The notes under the pieces are model-generated. The model saw nothing but the letters and a program-made list of their open reading frames with translations. It had not been told where the DNA came from and did no database searches. From Earliella scabrosa (Eukaryota > Basidiomycota > Agaricomycetes > Polyporales > Polyporaceae): DNA of 64,000 bases. Shown piece after piece: positions 37,340 to 49,100 of this stretch; positions within the stretch are counted from its first letter, which is position 1, and each line of letters begins with the position of its first letter. The translations under genes were made by a program, and so were the position numbers. The stretch is from contig JABYQQ010000002.1 of the NCBI GenBank assembly GCA_022605405.1, forward strand, positions 1,054,001 through 1,118,000, read 5' to 3'.

Positions 37340-40300
37340 CTATGCTTGCTCGAGTTCAGCCAGCAGTGCTGTACGCAACTGCCTGCCGACTCCTCGTCGA
37401 CGATCCTTATCGCGTTGACGCAGCATTTCCGCCTCGTCGACCTCGTCGTAAAGCGGAATCGCCTTGCCGTCGATAAGGATCCTCCGGTGCTTGAAGTCCA
37501 ACTCGACGTTATGTCGGCGGAAGAAAGGCGTGCCTAGAATCACGTCGTACCGGTCGATGTCGACGACGTCAAAGTAGTGTTGTTCGTCGACTTGGCCGAC
37601 CTTCAGTCGTGCCCTTGTACCGTGCGTGATCTTCGTCCGACTATTCTTGGTGCCGAGTTGCAGCCCCATCTGCTCGGTCAGATTTATACAATCTGACTGG
37701 GCGATGTATGCGACGACTGGAGACAACATGTCCGTTGTGCTCCCAGAGTCGAACAGCGCGTACGCGGTCACGTCGTTGATGATGACTTCCGCGCATAACG
37801 GCCGTTGGTCCTTGAAGTCGCGTTGCGGCTGGTCCTTCGGTTCATTCAGTCGTCGGACGCGTGAGTCGTAAAGCCATGCGTTCTTCGCCGTCTTGTGTGT
37901 CGGCTCCTGTTCGATCCTGAATGCCTGTACGAGCTTCTCCGAGGCATCCAACAGCGGATCGGTCTGTACGATCGGTTGCTCGTTGGCCTCCTCGTCGTCA
38001 CGACATAGCGTCATGACATTCGTGTACAACTCGTAGTACTCCGAGTCGGACTGTTGACCGTCTAGATCAACTTCGTCCTCGGACTCGGCATACAGCCCTT
38101 GATAGTCGTCCTCTCGATCGGATTCGGGGGGTTCCAGGCCTTCCGGTTGTTCGCCTGGCTGATCATGGTCGTCCTCGGCTGGTTCGTTCTGCCCATCTTC
38201 GTCATTTTCGACGACGTGGTGGGCGAACAGCTTGACCTTAGGCTTGCCGTACATAGGACAGGCTGGGCTGTTTGCCCAGTGACCTGCTTTGCCGCACGCA
38301 AAGCAGGATCCCGAGTTCGCCTTGTTAGAGGACGAGGCCTGAGGCTTCGTCTCATGCCGTATAGGCGGTCTCTCCTGAGGGCGTCCTGGAGGTCGATTAG
38401 GGTAGGCGTCCTTCTTGACGAAGGGTGCCTTCTTCACCAGGATAGGTCGAGATGACCGCGAGGCGTCCGCCTTCTTGATGGGTTTGAATAGCAGCCTTGA
38501 TGGCTGCGAGTAGCCTCCTTGCTTCTGGCCGGACCCTTGACGGGACGATCCTGAAGCTGGGTTATGCGTTCTGCTAGGCGTTTCGTGCGCCTGTCGCCGT
38601 AGGCGGATGCCAGCAAGCGCGTCCTCGATTTGTAGAGCCAGTGTATAAAGGTCGCGGCTGTGTATAGCCATCGGATCGATACCTCGCGAAATGACGATGT
38701 GGTGTTCGAGTTCGCGCGGCAAGTTCGATAAGAACTTGTCCTTGAACACCTTTTCGCTGGGGTATTCGAACATCCGTTGGGCCCAGTGCGTCATATCTTG
38801 ATACAGCTTCGCCACGCCTCCGTCAGGAAGCGGGCGATATCGCACGCGATCGAATTGGTTGCTGGCGTACTGGAACGCGTCAGTTAAGACGAACCGCCTG
38901 TACAGTGCAATGACTGCACTCTCGAACGTCCAGTAGCGTTGTTGGCGGTACTCCGACTGGACGTTCTGGAAAAACCAGTTCGCCGCGTCGTCGCTGAGTG
39001 CCCCTGCTAGAATGTCCACGCGATCGCCATCCATGTCTGGCCCGGTTACGTGAAGTCGACGGCAGTAGTTGAGGACGTTGCTCAACCATACGTTGAAGAC
39101 AGCGTCGTCGTCCTTGCCGTTGTAAGCTGCTGGAGGCGGAATCTTCGAGTGTCGTAAGTAATCCGGGAGCGGTCCTGTGCTCGGCTGAGCCACATGGGTC
39201 TGAATCATCTTTACGATGTGCTTCAGACCTATGGAATCCCGCAGATTGGTCGCCGGGATTGGTTGCACCACCGTAGTCGTCGGGAAGATGCCCGATTGGA
39301 TGGTGGTCGGAGCGAAGGACGCTGACGGTGCGTACGAAGTCGCCGGCCACTGACCGGAGGCCGACTGATAGGTCGAGCCTAGGTTCACGGGCTGGTACGC
39401 GTACGGTGCTTGAGGTGTGGGTGGTCCCTGCTGTGGCTGCTGTGGTGCCTGGGGCGGCTGAGGTGGTGCAGCCTGCGGTTGAGCCGGCTGAGGCAGATGA
39501 ACCTGCTGTTGAGCAGGTGGCGGTTGTGGCGCTTGAGAGTAGGCCGCCTGAGGTGGCGGCCGAGCCGATGGCTGAGGGAGTTGACCTCCCTGTACAGCAG
39601 TTGGTTGCGGCACTGTGCCGGTTCGCACCCCGTATGGCTTGGGCGGCACGGGTGGTCCCGGTGTAGACTGAGATGTCTGCGCGCCGAGTCCGCCTGTGGC
39701 GGGTCCCGCTTGACGCTGCTGAATCCTGGCCGTGCTTGCTGACTCCGGGGCAGGGTAAGCTTTCGCGAGATGCGCAAAGCTCACATGGGACGGTCGAGGT
39801 GCCAGCCGGGTAGGCTCTTGAGGAGCCGGACCCGGCGTGACGAGTCGGGGCATACTACTTGGGTGCCCTGTCTTCCTGTACTGAGGCTGAGGTCCATCTT
39901 GTCGTACCGTAGAGGCCGACGATCGTGCTGTCGACGTGTCCGTCGAACCAGATGGAAGTTGACCTTCCATCGTTTGATGTCCAGTTGTTGGGGATTGTGT
40001 GGGGAATGGGACTTGCGGTGGGTATGTCGGAACAGGAGCGGATACTCGTACCGAGGTGTCCGCCGTCTGAGCGTATTCCGTCTGCCCCCATCCGCTGTTC
40101 TCCTGCGCTTGAGAGTATTCGCGGGCCGAGTCGTCCCCTTGACTAAGTCCAGCGCGGGCCAGACGATCCGTGCGGTCTCTGCTAAGAACCCGTTCTATCT
40201 CGAGGCCTTGTTCGACTTCCCGAGAGTCGAAATCGTCGTCGTCATACTGGACTTGCAATGGTTCGGCCTCCTGAACCGGTGCGGCCGCTGAGAGGTTGGC

Positions 40301-40876
40301 CAACTCATCCGTGTCCAGTTGCAAGCCCATGTCGAGGGCGGTCTGCTGGATCTGGCGGAGGAACGCCTGGTCGTCTTGACTGCCGCGAGCGTAGTGACGG
40401 TGTTGTTGCAGCATCAGACTAAGCATCTGAGCTGCCGCGCTTTGCGGTATGCGTAGTATACCGTCGTCCGTGTCGGAGTCGTCTTGTTGCGAACGCCGAC
40501 GTTCCTTACCTTTACGGTCGGAGACGTACGGTGGTAGTGCTGAAGTAGTCGGTGCCTCTGTACGAGGCATGGAACCGGGTATAGGATTATCGTCCGAAAT
40601 GTCTTGCCTATCGTAGTCTACCGAGTGTCTAGTGTAAGGTGTGGATGTCGCCGCGAAGTCAGTCCGTGAAGTATTAAAGGCCGAAGTCGGCCGCCGAGTA
40701 GGTGTAGTGCCAGCGAGTGTTGCACTCGTCATGGCTGGGGTACCGCGTCGAGATGTCCGTTCCAATGATATGCCGTGCGCCGTCGTCGAGCCTGTCGTTG
40801 AGTGCCGAGAGGCCGCCGACTGCGCGGAACTAGACGTTCGCGCGTAGTGGGGGTTGAGGTGTTCCTGAGGATCCAT
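37340..40876 (-). CDS. Gypsy-B gag-protease (1178 aa)
   Basis: ATG at 40876 (MDPQEHLNPHYAR) to TAG at 37340-37342. There is a long Gln/Pro/Ser-rich N-terminal half, then a capsid-like helical region (about 590-790; VFNVWLSNVLNYCRRLHV, ANQFDRVRYRPL-type retrotransposon gag), a CCHC zinc knuckle CFACGKAGHWANSPACP, an acidic spacer, and a retropepsin-like protease with ALFDSGSTTDML and VILGTPFFRRHNVELDF. This is larger than most Ty3/gypsy gags because of the disordered N-terminus. Pol follows in the same frame after the single TAG, suggesting either readthrough expression or a nonsense mutation. Confidence 0.9.
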   Translation of the reverse strand: MDPQEHLNPHYARTSSSAQSAASRHSTTGSTTAHGISLERTSRRGTPAMTSATLAGTTPTRRPTSAFNTSRTDFAATSTPYTRHSVDYDRQDISDDNPIPGSMPRTEAPTTSALPPYVSDRKGKERRRSQQDDSDTDDGILRIPQSAAAQMLSLMLQQHRHYARGSQDDQAFLRQIQQTALDMGLQLDTDELANLSAAAPVQEAEPLQVQYDDDDFDSREVEQGLEIERVLSRDRTDRLARAGLSQGDDSAREYSQAQENSGWGQTEYAQTADTSVRVSAPVPTYPPQVPFPTQSPTTGHQTMEGQLPSGSTDTSTARSSASTVRQDGPQPQYRKTGHPSSMPRLVTPGPAPQEPTRLAPRPSHVSFAHLAKAYPAPESASTARIQQRQAGPATGGLGAQTSQSTPGPPVPPKPYGVRTGTVPQPTAVQGGQLPQPSARPPPQAAYSQAPQPPPAQQQVHLPQPAQPQAAPPQPPQAPQQPQQGPPTPQAPYAYQPVNLGSTYQSASGQWPATSYAPSASFAPTTIQSGIFPTTTVVQPIPATNLRDSIGLKHIVKMIQTHVAQPSTGPLPDYLRHSKIPPPAAYNGKDDDAVFNVWLSNVLNYCRRLHVTGPDMDGDRVDILAGALSDDAANWFFQNVQSEYRQQRYWTFESAVIALYRRFVLTDAFQYASNQFDRVRYRPLPDGGVAKLYQDMTHWAQRMFEYPSEKVFKDKFLSNLPRELEHHIVISRGIDPMAIHSRDLYTLALQIEDALAGIRLRRQAHETPSRTHNPASGSSRQGSGQKQGGYSQPSRLLFKPIKKADASRSSRPILVKKAPFVKKDAYPNRPPGRPQERPPIRHETKPQASSSNKANSGSCFACGKAGHWANSPACPMYGKPKVKLFAHHVVENDEDGQNEPAEDDHDQPGEQPEGLEPPESDREDDYQGLYAESEDEVDLDGQQSDSEYYELYTNVMTLCRDDEEANEQPIVQTDPLLDASEKLVQAFRIEQEPTHKTAKNAWLYDSRVRRLNEPKDQPQRDFKDQRPLCAEVIINDVTAYALFDSGSTTDMLSPVVAYIAQSDCINLTEQMGLQLGTKNSRTKITHGTRARLKVGQVDEQHYFDVVDIDRYDVILGTPFFRRHNVELDFKHRRILIDGKAIPLYDEVDEAEMLRQRDKDRRRGVGRQLRTALLAELEQA

Positions 40877-40936
40877 GGGTGTCGGTCTTGCACTTCTTGA
40901 GTAGAAGTCCACTATACGTGGAGGAGCGTAAAAAAG

Positions 40937-41151
40937 TGTAATAGATCTTGATGAGAGCCCGATTCACGCACGCCCGATGTACGCTGCACCAATCTCTATT
41001 CCGAGAAGTGCGTTGTACTGAGGGTCGTGGTGAAAGGCTGAGCTTTCGCCACGTCGGGCCGAGCGTCTTATAGGACGCTCGGCCGGTTACCCGGATGCGA
41101 TACATTACGTAAGTTACGAGTAATCTAATCTTATCTTCCGTATCCGTTACA
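40937..41151 (-). repeat. Gypsy-B 5' LTR
   Basis: 215 bp, identical to the 3' copy, followed on the plus strand by CTTGC. I did not find a standard TGG-starting primer-binding site directly inside this LTR. Confidence 0.92.
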
Positions 41152-42014
41152 CTTGCGAAGGATCGCAGAGACCGCGGGGAAAGACTATGGAAGAGAGCTT
41201 GAAGAGGTGTGGCTAACTCCAAGCTCTGTGGAGGGAGCCCGCAGGACGGTGTCTCGAGACGGGAAGAACGCAAATCGCAGGCGCAAACGCAAGTCGCTGT
41301 CGCAGACGCAAATGCAGACGCAAACGCACGCGTATTCGCAGAGTCTCGATGGGTGGGGGATTCGATGAACTGGGGCTCCTGCCCTCGCACTACTCTAACT
41401 ACACGATCCTGCGACCGTCCGCAACTCCGGAACGCGACAACCGGAAAACTTCTCGTATCAACTCTTCCACCGCCTGCACCGTCCGCCTGATCCTCTCCCA
41501 ACTGCGCGTGCCTTCGCCACATCCCTGTCCCATCACCCTCAAACGCGGCCTTCGATCGTGATCTCGCCTCTCGACGAATCAGCCTCGAGGCTACCAGACG
41601 GTGGCTGTGTCCTCGATCCTCGGCACGTCCTCCCGCGCGATTGCGTCCTCGCGCTCCCAGGTCTCGTCTGTCGGTCGCGATAGCTCGCAAGCTCGTGAGT
41701 GGCCAGCTTCGCATGACTCGGTCGAATGCCGCGCTTGCGACCCCCGCGCGCGATGTTCTTCCGCATCCTTGGCTCGCGGAACATGCGTCCGAGACTGCCT
41801 CGTCCCTCGCGTTGCGGAGCTCCAACCGGACTGTCAGGGAAATGAAGGGCCCTCGAAGTCGCGCGTGTTTCCGTGTGGTAGAGTCGCGTGCAGTCGGAGG
41901 GCTGGTGGGGTGCGGCTGCTGTCCGCGGGAAGGTCGCGCGAAGGGTTCGCGCGAAGGCGCGTCGCAGAGCGCGGGTTGACGAAATCGGGGCATGGCCGGT
42001 GCTGGTGCACAACA

Positions 42015-42025
42015 TCTCCCCCCCC
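42015..42025 (-). other. Element A polypurine tract
   Basis: Plus strand TCTCCCCCCCC (minus GGGGGGGGAGA) directly abuts the LTR terminus CACAACA, the expected place for the plus-strand primer of a minus-strand element. A look-alike tract sits at 57313-57325. Confidence 0.75.
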
Positions 42026-42065
42026 GCTAATATCGGGACTGTCCCCAGTCCCTCGAAGATGGACG

Positions 42066-42077
42066 GGGATAAAAGGG
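42066..42077 (+). promoter_or_regulatory. TATA-like box of antisense gene 1
   Basis: GGGATAAAAGG lies 35-45 bp before the ATG at 42110, pointing away from the LTR. Position and sequence fit a core promoter for the plus-strand gene; no functional evidence. Confidence 0.35.
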
Positions 42078-43382
42078 GGAACACGCCGAAGGGGTTTCCG
42101 CACCTAACCATGTCTTCGCCGCTTCCTCCGGACCTTCGCGAACGCGCCATCTCTGTCGCGATCCAAGCTCTCGAGCGAGCCGTCTTCGACCTCGAAACCC
42201 TCGCAGACGCCAACACCGAGTCGGACGCGGGTCACATTGCGGACATGTACATCGGGATCATCCAGCTCCTGGTATGTCCTGTCTGTATTCCGTCTTGCGT
42301 GCGCCAACCCCGCATTTGTAGCGTCCGCTCATAGTCTTCAACTCCTCGCTTAACGCTGCGGCGCAATACGTGACTCGTACGCGCAACGCACTTGAGCGCG
42401 GTTGGCCCGACTTCGGAACGCGCTTCGCGAACGACCAGTACCCTGGTGCAATAATTATTAATTCTGTGGTGCATTGTAAAACAGTCCTGTACTATAATAA
42501 TCCATTGTAATACAACCCTCCAAGCATTATAAAACCCACAGGGGCCAGGGGATATATTATAGCCTCCCCATTATAAAACCCCCTTGTTTGTTGTTATATA
42601 ATGTACTCATTGTATAATGACCTCTCAGTGATTATAAAACTCCGCATTTATAATGAGAGGACACATATTATAAAACCCCTGGGTGATTAGATCGTTGTAG
42701 AACCATTATAAAACACCCCTAGAGCATCCAGATTAGATGATTGTAAAACTGTTATAAAACTTGCTATCATATCAGGCTGATTAGATGCTTGTATATCCAT
42801 TGTAAAACTATGTTCTAGATCATATGACTGATGGCACAGAAGCTTATCTAACGATCTGGGCGCTTTTTTGACGCCCAAATGCGGTAATGGCTGGTATGGG
42901 GGGGTTACTGACCTGCCCTATAGCTCCCTCAATACTGCACCTATTCCCATGGGTGTAGATGCAATAGATTTGCATCTTTAGACCCTATTATATGGTGCAA
43001 TGCTGGGAATGATTGATGTTGAAAGAGCGCTTACACGGTCATGTGACCACGGGTGAAGCAGGCTTCGAAATGGCACCGACCTCTGCTACCCAGTGCCAGA
43101 TCGATGCCGGTCTGTTCCGATTGGCGCTTATTTCCCAAAAAGGAAATAAGCTGTGCACTTGATACTTACCTACTATACATGGATTTCTTCGCATCTGTAC
43201 TATGTTTCCTACTGTACATAGCTACTTCTCCACATAGGCTGTGCGTTCTACGATACTCCAGAAGTCTCCAGACTCACTGTATGACTCAGAATATGCTTGT
43301 CTCTTACTCAGAATATTCTTGGCTATTATTCATAGCTTCATGTGACAGCCTCATACGATTACTCATTCACTTCGTCTCTCAG

Positions 43383-43390
43383 TATATAAG
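43383..43390 (+). promoter_or_regulatory. TATA box in Copia-2 5' LTR
   Basis: TATATAAG, repeated at 50809-50816 in the 3' LTR, is the expected core promoter for the genomic RNA. The MITE at 43532 lies downstream of it. Confidence 0.55.
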
Positions 43391-43531
43391 CTGTCGTCTC
43401 TCGTTCGTCGCTCTTCAGTTGTTCGCTCACTGACTGAAGAGTAAGTCTCCTTACATACTATGCTTGCTTACTAGTTACTGATTAGTACTTGTAGTCGTCT
43501 ACTCGTCTGACTTACAGGTACTACACATCTA

Positions 43532-44247
43532 TAGTGCCGTAGGGTCAGGTCAAGTCAGGTCATTGACCCCTCTGGGCCATGACCATGACCATGACCATGA
43601 CTGATCTTCAGCAGATGGCCCATGACCTGACTGATCTTTCGGTCAGGTTATCATCAGTTCAGTTACGGTCCAGTTACGGTCATTGACCGGTCATGACTGA
43701 ACATGCAGTTATGACCAGTTATAACTGGTCAGATCAAGTTAAGACCAGTCATTTGATCCACCAGGTTAGGAAAACATCTTAAATGTAATACAAAAGGAAT
43801 TTTCATGCTTATTACTGGAGAGAGCCTTCTATATCTACAGGGATTGATAGTGATATGAATATTGATCTGTCATTCAGTCTGTCTATAGACAGCACTGAGC
43901 ATCTTTGATCTGTTTGATTAGACCAGAGTTAACTAGAGACTGTTATTTTCCACTTGCCAGAGCTGCTGAATTTGATATATTTCAAGTGTTTCTATTGTAC
44001 ATTGTATTTGATCAGTTGATGTCTTTTATATAACCAGTCAATGACCAGTCATGACTGGTCTTAGCAGGTAAAATATGACTGGTCATAACCAGTTATCTGC
44101 AGTTATTCGATTCTTGTCATTATCAATGACCGTGACCATGACCATAACCATAACTGATTGTAAACGGTTATGGTCAGGTTATTTACGCATCAGTTACGGT
44201 TATTTTCCAGTCATTGACCAGTCGTATGACCTGACCCTACGGCACTA
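43532..44247. mobile_element. hAT-type MITE, copy 1 (716 bp)
   Basis: Ends TAGTGCCGTAGGGTCAGG and its reverse complement, flanked by the 8-bp duplication CACATCTA (43524-43531, 44248-44255). The 3' LTR shows the empty site. The interior is packed with palindromic words such as TGACCGGTCA and AACTGGTCA. No coding capacity. Confidence 0.93.
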
Positions 44248-44344
44248 CACATCTATGCAATCTAGTCGTTCGCTCACTGACTGAAGATCGTCTACTCGTC
44301 TGACTTACAGTCGGCTCCCTGCCTTCCAGGTCTGAAGTTCATCA

Positions 44345-44359
44345 GGTTATGAGCCCTGC
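44345..44359 (+). other. Copia-2 primer-binding site
   Basis: GGTTATGAGCCCTGC directly after the LTR has the same initiator-Met tRNA anticodon-arm complement as Copia-1. The leader from here to 46141 (with MITE copy 2) has no ATG-initiated frame I can support, although the gag frame is open upstream from about 45590. Confidence 0.7.
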
Positions 44360-44629
44360 GCTCTGACCGGTTGCTACTTTGTCGACATCTCTGTGCGCAC
44401 ACCTTTCTTCTCGTCGACCCACTGCCCGTGCTCCCTCCACCTTTCCTCACCTCTTGACTGTGCCCGCCGACACTGCTGCCAGGGGGACATTCCTGCGCTC
44501 GTGACGCAGCCCTGAGCGCTTTTGTGTAGTAGTCGCGTAGCTAAGTACTGTTGTACAGCCTGTTGTGCTTTCGAGGCATTTGGGCTTTTAGGTATCCCTC
44601 TGCCAGGCCACGCACTTGCGCCCGCCAGC

Positions 44630-45345
44630 TAGTGCCGTAGGGTCAGGTCATACGACTGGTCAATGACTGGAAAATAACCGTAACTGATGCGTAAATAACC
44701 TGACCATAACCGTTTACAATCAGTTATGGTTATGGTCATGGTCACGGTCATTGATAATGACAAGAATCGAATAACTGCAGATGACTGGTTATGACCAGTC
44801 ATATTTTACCTGCTAAGACCAGTCATGACTGGTCATTGACTGGTTATATAAAAGACATCAACTGATCAAATACAATGTACAATAGAAACACTTGAAATAT
44901 ATCAAATTCAGCAGCTCTGGCAAGTGGAAAATAACAGTCTCTAGTTAACTCTGGTCTAATCAAACAGATCAAAGATGCTCAGTGCTGTCTATAGACAGAC
45001 TGAATGACAGATCAATATTCATATCACTATCAATCCCTGTAGATATAGAAGGCTCTCTCCAGTAATAAGCATGAAAATTCCTTTTGTATTACATTTAAGA
45101 TGTTTTCCTAACCTGGTGGATCAAATGACTGGTCTTAACTTGATCTGACCAGTTATAACTGGTCATAACTGCATGTTCAGTCATGACCGGTCAATGACCG
45201 TAACTGGACCGTAACTGAACTGATGATAACCTGACCGAAAGATCAGTCAGGTCATGGGCCATCTGCTGAAGATCAGTCATGGTCATGGTCATGGTCATGG
45301 CCCAGAGGGGTCAATGACCTGACTTGACCTGACCCTACGGCACTA
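44630..45345. mobile_element. hAT-type MITE, copy 2 (716 bp, inverted relative to copy 1)
   Basis: Same ends and same length as copy 1 but in the opposite orientation, and identical in the parts compared. It is flanked by its own 8-bp duplication CCGCCAGC (44622-44629, 45346-45353). It sits in the untranslated leader of Copia-2. Confidence 0.93.
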
Positions 45346-46141
45346 CCGCCAGCAGTTGTATCCGGGGTGCTTATCACCCTTGGAGACGGAGGACAACCGT
45401 GTGGACCCTCCTTACCATACTCTTTGCTCTCGTATAGCTACTATAGTTTTTCTGGGCACAGTTGGCAACTTCTATCCAGATTGTCGGGATCTCCAGCTTC
45501 CTGACTCTCTTGGCTCGCCTCAATAGGTGTTCCCATCTACCGTTCCGCACGTGGCATCGTCAATCATCGCACTCTTCTAGACCACAGTTTTGGGGCCGAC
45601 ACCAGCATCTCCTCCCTCCGAGGCTGAAGTCGAGGATCTTGTTGACTCGTCATCGTCATCAGAATCCTCAGACTACTCGCCAACTGAGGACTCTTGTCAA
45701 TCCCTTCCCCACATCTACGACGAGGACGCCCAAAACGACACTCATCTCTTTGATCACTTCTGGTACGACTGTGCTAGAAGTATCTGTCCTCATCGATATA
45801 ACGGTGTTCCTATCTGGGAAGGAGACTCTTATCCAAGATCCTTCAGGTGGTCCCATATCTCTTCGGTTCAGGAGGATCCAGATTTCCTTGCTGGTGTCAA
45901 TACAGTTCTTCCAGTCGCATCAGACACACCCTATACCACTCCGCTCCCAAGTCCTCCTCTTCCTCAAATCATCCTAACCCCCGCTACTCCGGAGGTTAAT
46001 CCAGAGCCAGTCGAGACACTCCCTCCTCTCGTCGAGCTAGCTCCTCTCGTTGCACCACCGCTTATACCGGCTGCTGCGGTAACAACAACTGTAGACTTCT
46101 CGGAGGACTATCTCGACTCGTCACACTTTCTTTTATCAGTT

Positions 46142-49100
46142 ATGGGAGACGTCAAGCTTGACTCTATCCCTTCCCTTTCGTCGGCTAACCAGTACACCGA
46201 CTGGTCTGCCAAGATGAAGGGCTACTTTATCTTCATGGGCTGCTGGGACATTGTCAACGCCAAAACCGCTCGTCCAACCGCTGCTGACAAGCAGGAGGCG
46301 TGGGACAAGCTTAATGGGCAGGCTCGCGGCATGATGTACATGCGGGTCGCTCAGAGCTTCCATTACATTCTTGACGCGGAAGTTACCGAGACAACTGGTA
46401 GTGGTCAGTCCGCAACTACTACAACTCGGGAACAGACCGCAGCAGAGATGTGGAAGTCCCTGAAGGACAAGTTTGGCACGCCTAACAGCGCTCACGTCTG
46501 GGGTCAGTTCGAGTCCCTTGTGGCTGAACCTCGGATGAACGAGCAGAAGCCCCTCCAAGATCAGATCATGCGTATCATCAACCGCATGGATGACATCACC
46601 AAGAACAAGGTGACGCTCTCTGCTCAGATGAAGGCCCTTCTTCTTCTGTCGAAGATTCCGGAGTCCTATCGGTCTATGGTCTCTGCACTCATGGCGACCA
46701 TTGATGTCGATAAGATCAGCGTCGAGAACATCATGTCCAAGACCTTGGCTGAGGAGTCGCTGCGCAAGGCCGGACAGTCTGCCAACCGGGTCTCGCAGAC
46801 CAAGCCCAAGCCTAAGGGCCCTTGCTCTCACTGCGGTGGCTCTAATCATCATGAGTCTAACTGCTGGGACAAACACCCCGAGAAGAAGCCCAAAGGCAAA
46901 GGCAAGGGAAAGGCTAAGGCAAAGGACAAGGACAAAGGGAATAACAAGGACAATCAGCCCCATGCGCATACCATCGTCGAGTCTCAGTCTGTAAATGTAG
47001 TCGCGTCGTCTAACATTGTTGGTTCTTTCTACCCCGAGGCCCTCGTTGCCTCTAGTGAGAACTGGACTGCATGGCTGATGGACTCAGGTGCCTCTCAACA
47101 CATCACGGGCGACCTAGGTGACTTCTCCGAGTATCAACCATTTGATACACCAATCAGCTTCTCTACTGCTGATGCGAGCAATGCGATCCTTGCTCTCGGA
47201 AAGGGTACAGTCCGTGGTAACACTTGGGTTGATGGTAACAAAGTTCCTATCTCGCTCACCCATGTGTACTACATTCCAAAGTTGAGAGGTCGTATCTTCT
47301 CGACAGGCACCATCGAGCGTAATGGGTACTCCCTTGTTCAAGGAAATGGGAAGATGTGCATCTTTGACAAGCTGCCTGAAGGCGCTGTCAAGTTTGGTTC
47401 GACGATCCATATCAAGAGTTGTAAGATCCTTGAAGCGGAGTATAATGTCCTTAGCAATATCTACTGGACTAAGCTCGAACTTCACAATGGCCAGCAGATT
47501 CATCTTAACGTCAGCCGTTTTCGTACCTTGCATCGTCGCTTTGGTCACGTTGGCAAAGACGCACTGCGCCATCTCCCGAAGAACGTCCGAGGGGTTGACT
47601 CAGTTGATTCCCCTGAAGACGAAGATGAACCGTGCGAGGGATGTGCCTGGGGCAAATCCACTCGTCTCCCCTTCCCGCCTTCTGAGAAGCGTGCTACGGA
47701 ACCACTTGAGCTTGTTCACACAGATCTTGATGGTCCGATGCGCACACAAGCTATCGGAGGTTACAAGTATTTTGCCGGTTTCATTGATGACTACTCCGGT
47801 CTTGCCCGTGCTTACTACCTTAAGTCAAAGTCGGATGCTTTCCAAGCGTTCCTCGACTACAAGGCGTGGGCTGAGACCCAGACCGGTCGAAAGATCAAGA
47901 AGGTCCGCTCGGACCGAGGGGGAGAATACACTTCTACCGAGTTCTCTGAGCTTCTTCGTTCGCACGGGATCGAGCACCAGAAGACCATGCCTGGCTCTCC
48001 ACAACAGAATGGACGCGCTGAGCGCTGGAACCGTACTATCGTTGAAAAGGCCATGTCTATGCTCCATCAGGCAGGTCTTAGTCACGGTTTCTGGCAACTC
48101 GCCGTTGATGCAGCCATTCATATCTACAATCGTCAACCAATGCGTCGACACAAATGGCAATGCCCCATCACTAAGTGGGACGGAACTGTTCCGGACGTCT
48201 CCTACTTCCGAGTGTTTGGGTGCAAAGCCTTTGTACACGTGCAGAAGGCAAAGCGTGAAGGGAAACTCGACAAGAAGGCTGTCGAGATGATCTTCGTGGG
48301 GTATGAGTCTGGTTCCAAGGGGTATAAATTTTGGAATCCAGCCAACCGCTCTATCGTAGTGTCTCGCGATGTGACATTCGATGAAGAGTCTTTCCCTGCT
48401 CGTAAACTCCCCGGCAACCATCCTGTTACCCCGGATGACCATCCGTTCCCAGATGATTAGTCTGATAAGGCTTCAGAAGCTGATGTCGACGGTCATGAGG
48501 ACGACCTCCATCCCGAGATTGTTCCTGAACTCCCAGATTTACCACCTGACCCTCCAGCGGATGCTCAGCCACCTCCAGCTGAAGCGCCTCCAGCCGACGC
48601 CCCTGCTCCTCCTGCGCCGCAACCGCCTCAACCACCTGCTGTACCTCCGCCTAAGCCTGCTCACAAGCGAGGACGTCGCCCTCCAGTGGGAGAACAGCCT
48701 CCCAGCCTTGCGCGTGATCGACCACGGCGTGATAATGCGGGTAAACAGTCCGAGTCGAAGACTCGCGATAATGTATACGGCGACGAGCCACCGGCTAAAG
48801 TCGATGCCCGGACTGATCCGGATGGCACACAGCGAGAGGACCAAGCACTTCTCATGTTTCTCATGGCGTCTCAGTACAAAACTGGCATTCCTAACTCCCA
48901 CAAGGAAGCCATGAAGTCGCCTGAAGCTGAGAAATGGCGCGATGCGGAGAAAGCGGAGTATGACTCCTTGCTCGAGAATAAGACTTGGGTCCTCGTCCCT
49001 CGTCCAAAAGATCGGCATGTGGTCTCTAACCGCTGGGTCTATGACATAAAGCACGATGGGCGGTACAAAGCTCGTCTAGTTGCTAAGGGTTTCACTCAGG

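Larger units (their letters stand above)
28548..41151 (-). mobile_element. Gypsy-B: Ty3/gypsy chromovirus-like retrotransposon with a third ORF
   Basis: Flanked by 5-bp duplications CTTGC (28543-28547 and 41152-41156). The two 215-bp LTRs (TGTAATAG...CCGTTACA) look identical. Minus-strand order: gag-protease, RT-RNase H-integrase-chromodomain, then an extra 856-codon ORF before the 3' LTR. A 2-kb foldback (FB1) interrupts RT. Identical LTRs mean insertion was recent compared with element A, whose LTRs differ at several percent. Confidence 0.93.
28400..42014 (-). repeat. Element A 3' LTR, split by gypsy-B
   Basis: About 1.0 kb once the nested gypsy-B (28548-41151 plus one CTTGC copy) is removed. 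Starts TGATGGG and ends CACAACA in plus-strand reading. The right LTR (63070-64000) gives the uninterrupted version across the insertion point at 63211-63230. Confidence 0.85.
43017..44344 (+). repeat. Copia-2 5' LTR, containing MITE copy 1
   Basis: 604 bp of LTR plus the MITE at 43532-44247 and its duplicated CACATCTA. A TATATAAG box at 43383-43390 is the likely promoter. Confidence 0.92.

Noticed and set aside
40830..41993. 387-codon minus-strand frame across the LTR A/gypsy-B boundary
   Set aside because: It runs through LTR sequence of two different elements and is repeated in part at 63274-63999; composition is low complexity.
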